Source of the DNA: a virus
Virus record (IMG/VR): IMGVR_UViG_3300044832_000053
Span: 1-64,000 of that record
Strand: one strand, 5' to 3'
DNA: 64,000 nucleotides
Shown here: in pieces, positions 61,177-64,000 of the stretch
Layout of the letters: each line of letters starts with the position of its first letter
Numbering within the stretch: position 1 is the first letter of the stretch
The notes under the pieces: generated by a model
Seen by the model: only the letters and a program-made list of their open reading frames with translations
Databases searched by the model: none
Told to the model about the DNA's origin: nothing
Program-made: the position numbers and the translations under genes

Positions 61177-61367
61177 GACGTGCCTACCTGGATGGGTCCC
61201 TGGCCAAGCTGGTCCACTTCCCAGCCGGGCATCGACACCGGGCACTGCTGGCCCCCGGCGGCTGACTCCGTGCACTGCCACAGGTCCCGGTCCTCGAAGT
61301 AAGACATCTTGGTCTTGTGCACGCCGCAGACCACCTCGACGTCAACGTGGGCCACGGCGCGGCCCAT
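61173..61367 (-). CDS. small hypothetical protein (64 aa)
   Basis: MGRAVAHVDVEVVCGVHKTK, MSYFEDRDLWQCTESAAGG, QQCPVSMPGWEVDQLGQGP. Contains Cys14 and two later cysteines, possibly zinc-binding. ATG 61367 lies 26 nt inside the preceding gene. Family unknown. Confidence 0.52.
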   Translation of the reverse strand: MGRAVAHVDVEVVCGVHKTKMSYFEDRDLWQCTESAAGGQQCPVSMPGWEVDQLGQGPIQVGTS

Positions 61368-61749
61368 CCAGGAGAACCGCTCCCGAGGGGGCCTGGGGCA
61401 TCTGGGCGGCCGTGGCCGGGAGCAGCCCGGAGGTCAGGGACAGGCCCATCATGTGGCTCCAGCACAGCGGCACCGGCAGCGGCATCATCCCGTTGCCGCC
61501 AAGGCCGGGCGGGCCCAGCGGAGGGTAGACCCCGACGCCCACCGCGATCTCGATAGGGATGGGGCAGGCCCCGGCAGCCTTGTTCAGGTCCACCACCACC
61601 TGGTCACCGTCCCCGGCCAGCGCCAGCCGCTTCTGGGTCTCGTCGTTCAGGGCCTGGGTAGTTGAGCCCTTGAAGACCGCCGCGCACACCGCGCAGAACT
61701 GCGCCCCGGGTGGCGGCTTAGGCCCTTTGAAGATCAGCGCTGCTGGCAC
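61342..61749 (-). CDS. hypothetical protein with Cys motif (135 aa)
   Basis: Begins with the short beta-strand VPAALIFKG then AQFCAVCAAVFKGSTTQALN (C-x-x-C), a helical RLALAGDGDQVVVDLNKA, an ACPIPIEIAVGVGVY strand and CWSHMMGL. Two Cys pairs plus His suggest a zinc site. The GTG at 61749 has SD AAGGAG with ideal spacing in the leader AAGATCAAGGAGAGTG; GTG 61755 is closer. Family unknown. Confidence 0.58.
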   Translation of the reverse strand: MPAALIFKGPKPPPGAQFCAVCAAVFKGSTTQALNDETQKRLALAGDGDQVVVDLNKAAGACPIPIEIAVGVGVYPPLGPPGLGGNGMMPLPVPLCWSHMMGLSLTSGLLPATAAQMPQAPSGAVLLDGPRRGPR

Positions 61750-62011
61750 GGGCACTCTCCTTGATCTTGGCTTTGTACCGGAAGACCGTCCGCTGGCTCA
61801 CGCCGAGCAGCTCCGCCTGCTCGGCGGTGCTGAGAACCGCGACGGCGGGCCGGTTCAGCTCAGCCAGCCTGGATATCCTAGCGGCCTGCGAGCTGTCCAT
61901 GCGGGCCGTGATAGCCCCGCAGCGCATCAGTTTCTGGTAACAGCCGTGGCACCACCGGCTGCGCCGGAGGACCGCGCCCCGGCACCCGCATCTCTCACAG
62001 GTGCCGGTCAT
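61718..62011 (-). CDS. zinc-ribbon plus HTH DNA-binding protein (97 aa)
   Basis: N-terminal CERCGCRGAVLRRSRWCHGC zinc ribbon, then a linker and a helix-turn-helix LSTAEQAELLGVSQRTVFRY followed by a basic end (KAKIKESARASSADLQRA). The HTH has the AELLGVSQRTV pattern of resolvase or sigma-like DNA-binding modules. A likely transcription regulator of the right arm. ATG 62011; an earlier ATG at 62029 is in frame. Confidence 0.7.
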   Translation of the reverse strand: MTGTCERCGCRGAVLRRSRWCHGCYQKLMRCGAITARMDSSQAARISRLAELNRPAVAVLSTAEQAELLGVSQRTVFRYKAKIKESARASSADLQRA

Positions 62012-62069
62012 GGCTGCGGGCCTTTGCATAGCGGTCCAGCACGCCCCGCACGGCCGCCCTGGACGCAGG

Positions 62070-62888
62070 TCATCCTTCCTCCCCGTCGCAGACCACCCAG
62101 GGCAGCCGGTTGCCGGGGGAGGGCCGCTTGTGCGGGTACAGCTCGCCGTCATCGTTGATGCCGACCTCCTGGGCGCAGCTCGGGCAGCGGTTGACAGTGA
62201 ACGAGCTGGTCGTGCCGGACCCCCCGCCGCCGCCCCCGCCAGGAAGCTCGTTGTGCTCGGGCAGCCCGATGTAGCGGGTCGTGTTTGCCTGCTGGCCCCG
62301 GTACCACCAGCCGTCCCGCTGATGCCACCAGAGGCCGTCCTCAAAACCCAGCACCCATTTCATGCCAAGGCCGTTGGTAATGAGCTGGCCAGGCGGCGGG
62401 TTCATGAACGCCCCGGGTGGCCTGCGCCTAATCTCCGTCTCCAGCCTGTCCAGGGTAGCGAGCCGGGCCATCTCCGCCCCCTCGGCTGCCTTGCGCTGGC
62501 AGGTGCCGCAGGGCTGGCGCTGGCTGGGCATCGGCGGCCTGCACCCGATCACCACCGGCTCGAAATCCGCCGGAAGCTGGTCGCCACAGCGCCAGCACAG
62601 CCAGGCCAGCGGCTCATCCCCGGGCAGCTCGTGCAGCCTGGAGACCGGCACCGCGTAGGCGTGGTTGCAGGCCGGGTGGGTGACCACCGGAAGCGGGGCC
62701 TGCGTGATCTGCGTGACCTGCTTAGCAGGCAGCCGGTGATGGCGCGGCCGGGGTCCCGCCAGCAGCAGGGCGGCAGCGAGCAGCGGGATCATCAGGAGGG
62801 GCATCAGGTGCGAGACCACCGGAATACCCACTGACAGGATCAGGACGGCCAGGACCATCCGCAGGTTCCCCGCTGTCGGCCTGGTCAC
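62070..62888 (-). CDS. membrane protein with zinc ribbons (272 aa)
   Basis: N-terminal hydrophobic region (MVLAVLILSVGIPVVSHLM, PLLMIPLLAAALLLAG) forms one or two membrane helices. The rest holds HPACNHAY, LCWRCGDQLP, PCGTCQRKAAEG and a C-terminal VNRCPSCAQEVGINDDGE, three Cys-pair units. Also a WW-containing GLWWHQRDGWWYRGQQ and a poly-Gly stretch. GTG start overlaps the next gene's stop. Function unknown; a membrane-anchored zinc protein. Confidence 0.62.
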   Translation of the reverse strand: MTRPTAGNLRMVLAVLILSVGIPVVSHLMPLLMIPLLAAALLLAGPRPRHHRLPAKQVTQITQAPLPVVTHPACNHAYAVPVSRLHELPGDEPLAWLCWRCGDQLPADFEPVVIGCRPPMPSQRQPCGTCQRKAAEGAEMARLATLDRLETEIRRRPPGAFMNPPPGQLITNGLGMKWVLGFEDGLWWHQRDGWWYRGQQANTTRYIGLPEHNELPGGGGGGGSGTTSSFTVNRCPSCAQEVGINDDGELYPHKRPSPGNRLPWVVCDGEEG

Positions 62889-63226
62889 GGGAGCAGCTCT
62901 ATCCGGTCAGCCTGGATCGCCTTCGGCTTGCCCGCGTCCAGCACGGTCCGCTTCTCGGCGTCCTCGCGCTCCCAGCGCTGGAAGACCCAGCCCAGGCACT
63001 CCCCATAGCTGTGCCCGTCCCTGATCAGCACGTTGATCATCCGGCCAGTCAGGTTCCACCCGGCCTCGTAGTTCTCCACCTCGGCCCGGAACTGGGCCCG
63101 GGACAGGCTCCGGGTCGCGTACAGCCGGTAATCGCCGCCCGCACTGCCCGGGGGCCGCCTGACGAACACCAGGATGGCCTCGGGGCTGAACTTGCCCGCG
63201 TCGGCCAGGCTCACCACCTCAGTCAT
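62885..63226 (-). CDS. hypothetical protein (113 aa)
   Basis: MTEVVSLADAGKFSPEAILV, FVRRPPGSAGGDYRLYATRS, LSRAQFRAEVENYEAGWNLT, RMINVLIRDGHSYGECLGWV. The start ATG 63226 has SD GGAGGAG, which excludes a longer upstream frame. Family unknown. Confidence 0.65.
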   Translation of the reverse strand: MTEVVSLADAGKFSPEAILVFVRRPPGSAGGDYRLYATRSLSRAQFRAEVENYEAGWNLTGRMINVLIRDGHSYGECLGWVFQRWEREDAEKRTVLDAGKPKAIQADRIELLP

Positions 63227-63383
63227 CGATCTCCTCCCAGAGCCTGGTGCGGACCCGCCGCCGGGCCCGGGACGGCAGCGGCTCCTCGTTCTCAAACGGC
63301 GGGGGCCGGAACACCACCTCGAACTCAGGAGGCTTCCGGGGTTCCTCCTGCGGGCCGCTGGGCTCAGAAGGCACCCGGGTCAT
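63219..63383 (-). CDS. small Pro/Arg-rich protein (54 aa)
   Basis: MTRVPSEPSGPQEEPRKPPE, FEVVFRPPPFENEEPL, RARRRVRTRLWEEIDD: mostly Pro, Glu and Arg, with an amphipathic charged C-terminus. ATG 63383 overlaps the preceding stop (ATGA). Probably a small regulatory or disordered protein. Confidence 0.55.
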   Translation of the reverse strand: MTRVPSEPSGPQEEPRKPPEFEVVFRPPPFENEEPLPSRARRRVRTRLWEEIDD

Positions 63384-63514
63384 GACGTCTCCAGCACCGT
63401 GACGATCAGCAGGAACACGCCCCACAAGGCCACGGCGGCAGCCAGCGTGCCGCCGCAGACCAGCGCGATGATCACCGGGACCTTCCACCATGGCTCCTGG
63501 TCCGGCGTGGCCAT
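63380..63514 (-). CDS. small membrane protein (44 aa)
   Basis: MATPDQEPWWKVPVIIALVC, then GGTLAAAVALWGVFLLIVTV: a single long or bent hydrophobic helix. ATG 63514 shares a base with the upstream stop (TGATG) and the stop overlaps the next gene, so it is a coupled small gene. Confidence 0.6.
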   Translation of the reverse strand: MATPDQEPWWKVPVIIALVCGGTLAAAVALWGVFLLIVTVLETS

Positions 63515-63813
63515 CAGAACGGGTCGCCGGAGTGATTGGCGCAGTGCGGCCAGAACGCGGCCCACGCCGCCGGGCTCCGGCCCCCGCCAGCCGCCATGAC
63601 CTCGCGGTACGCGGTATGCGAGCTGGACGGGCCTCCGAACAGCCAGCCCCTGGCAGCGCCGGGGATGAGCCAGTAGGCGTGGATCATCTGGGATGGGCTC
63701 AGCCCGAGCGCGGCCCCGGCCCGCGCGATGCGGGCCGCGCCGTGGGAGTTGCGTGCCTGCCAGCGGTTCTGGGTCCGGCGGCGCGGTTTTGCGATCCTGG
63801 TCGTGGCAGTCAC
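63514..63813 (-). CDS. hypothetical basic protein (99 aa)
   Basis: MTATTRIAKPRRRTQNRWQA, RIARAGAALGLSPSQMIHAY, WLIPGAARGWLFGG, YREVMAAGGG and PAAWAAFWPHCANHSGDP. A basic, helical protein. The GTG start overlaps the preceding stop (GTGA). Family unknown. Confidence 0.58.
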   Translation of the reverse strand: MTATTRIAKPRRRTQNRWQARNSHGAARIARAGAALGLSPSQMIHAYWLIPGAARGWLFGGPSSSHTAYREVMAAGGGRSPAAWAAFWPHCANHSGDPF

Positions 63814-64000
63814 AGGAAATTCCCTTCTTTATCGGCCAGGTAAACCGAGTGGATGGGGCACCCGTCATGCGGGTTGGGGATCTCCTGCCCGCGCGCCCAC
63901 CAGGAGCGGCAGCAGCACAGCACGGCCTCGAACCGGCGGACCTGCTGGCGGTCCTCCATCATCAGCTCGTACCGGCGCTCCTCGAACGCCGCGAACTGGG
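63810..64000 (-). CDS. partial hypothetical protein, N-terminus cut by window edge
   Basis: The frame is open to the right edge: QFAAFEERRYELMMEDRQQV, RRFEAVLCCCRSWWARGQEI, PNPHDGCPIHSVYLADKEGN. Contains a Cys triplet and a C-P-I-H pair (zinc site likely). Stops at 63810 and overlaps the downstream GTG start. Confidence 0.6.
   Translation of the reverse strand, partial: QFAAFEERRYELMMEDRQQVRRFEAVLCCCRSWWARGQEIPNPHDGCPIHSVYLADKEGNFL

Noticed and set aside
1-64000. tRNA, rRNA, integrase, attachment site, insertion sequences
   Set aside because: No cloverleaf-like sequence, tyrosine or serine recombinase motif, transposase DDE motif or terminal inverted repeats were recognised by reading. A tRNA scan and an HMM search would be decisive and could not be run here.

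Overview
This window is a stretch of a double-stranded DNA phage genome with siphovirus tail genes, most likely infecting a high-GC actinobacterium. The evidence is very high GC, GC-rich third codon positions, dense gene packing with ATGA/GTGA/TGATG stop-start overlaps, a complete head-tail gene set, and lysis and cell-wall proteins typical of Gram-positive hosts. No integrase, tRNA, rRNA, CRISPR array or immunity repressor was recognised. Both ends cut through genes, so the genome is larger than the window.

Left arm, plus strand, 1-12567: DNA metabolism. It holds family A DNA polymerase (3' part), a RuvC-like resolvase, a DUF7352-like small protein, an SNF2-type helicase, a NADAR protein, a Cas4-like PD-(D/E)XK nuclease, a Sak4/RecA-like ATPase and a ssDNA-binding-like protein with a very long Pro/Gln tail. 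A vWA protein and a DUF932 protein follow, each followed by its own GC hairpin. Small coupled hypothetical genes run to a strong hairpin at 12539-12567, which separates the two convergent halves.

Late region, minus strand, read from about 50591 down to 12597. Order: terminase small and large subunits, portal (Mu gp29-like), MuF-like head protein, a block of large probable internal-virion or ejected proteins (37075-45883), protease-scaffold, decoration protein, major capsid protein, connector and neck proteins, major tail protein, tail assembly chaperones in two overlapping frames, tape measure with NlpC/P60 and transglycosylase domains, baseplate and fibre proteins including a hierarchically repetitive fibre, and a lysis cassette (XhlA-like protein, membrane protein, GH25 endolysin, holin). 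A secreted protein closes the operon. The most striking gene is the 1751-residue polyvalent protein at 38725-43980. It strings together a kinase-like domain, an ADP-ribosyltransferase-like domain, a helical domain, a polyvalent-associated domain and a zeta-toxin-like P-loop kinase. Copies of a short tag (acidic-LA...LRDxHGRW) lie near the domain junctions and recur in two neighbouring genes.

Envelope island, 50615-55231: a plus-strand membrane protein, then minus-strand secreted or membrane proteins. These are an HNH-like lipoprotein, a papain-like protein, a two-helix membrane peptide, a secreted NlpC/P60 protein, a membrane protein and a LysM plus transglycosylase/Rpf-like protein, with strong hairpins between transcription units.

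Right arm, minus strand, 55320-64000: many small, translationally coupled genes, often Cys-rich (zinc-binding) or winged-helix/HTH, plus an Rv2179c-like 3'-5' exoribonuclease. Two short sequence elements recur in both arms. One is a 13-bp asymmetric motif (AAGGATGTCAACA, close to the mycobacteriophage L5 stoperator core) at start codons and a promoter -35. The other is a GATCAAGATCAAG leader just upstream of ribosome-binding sites.
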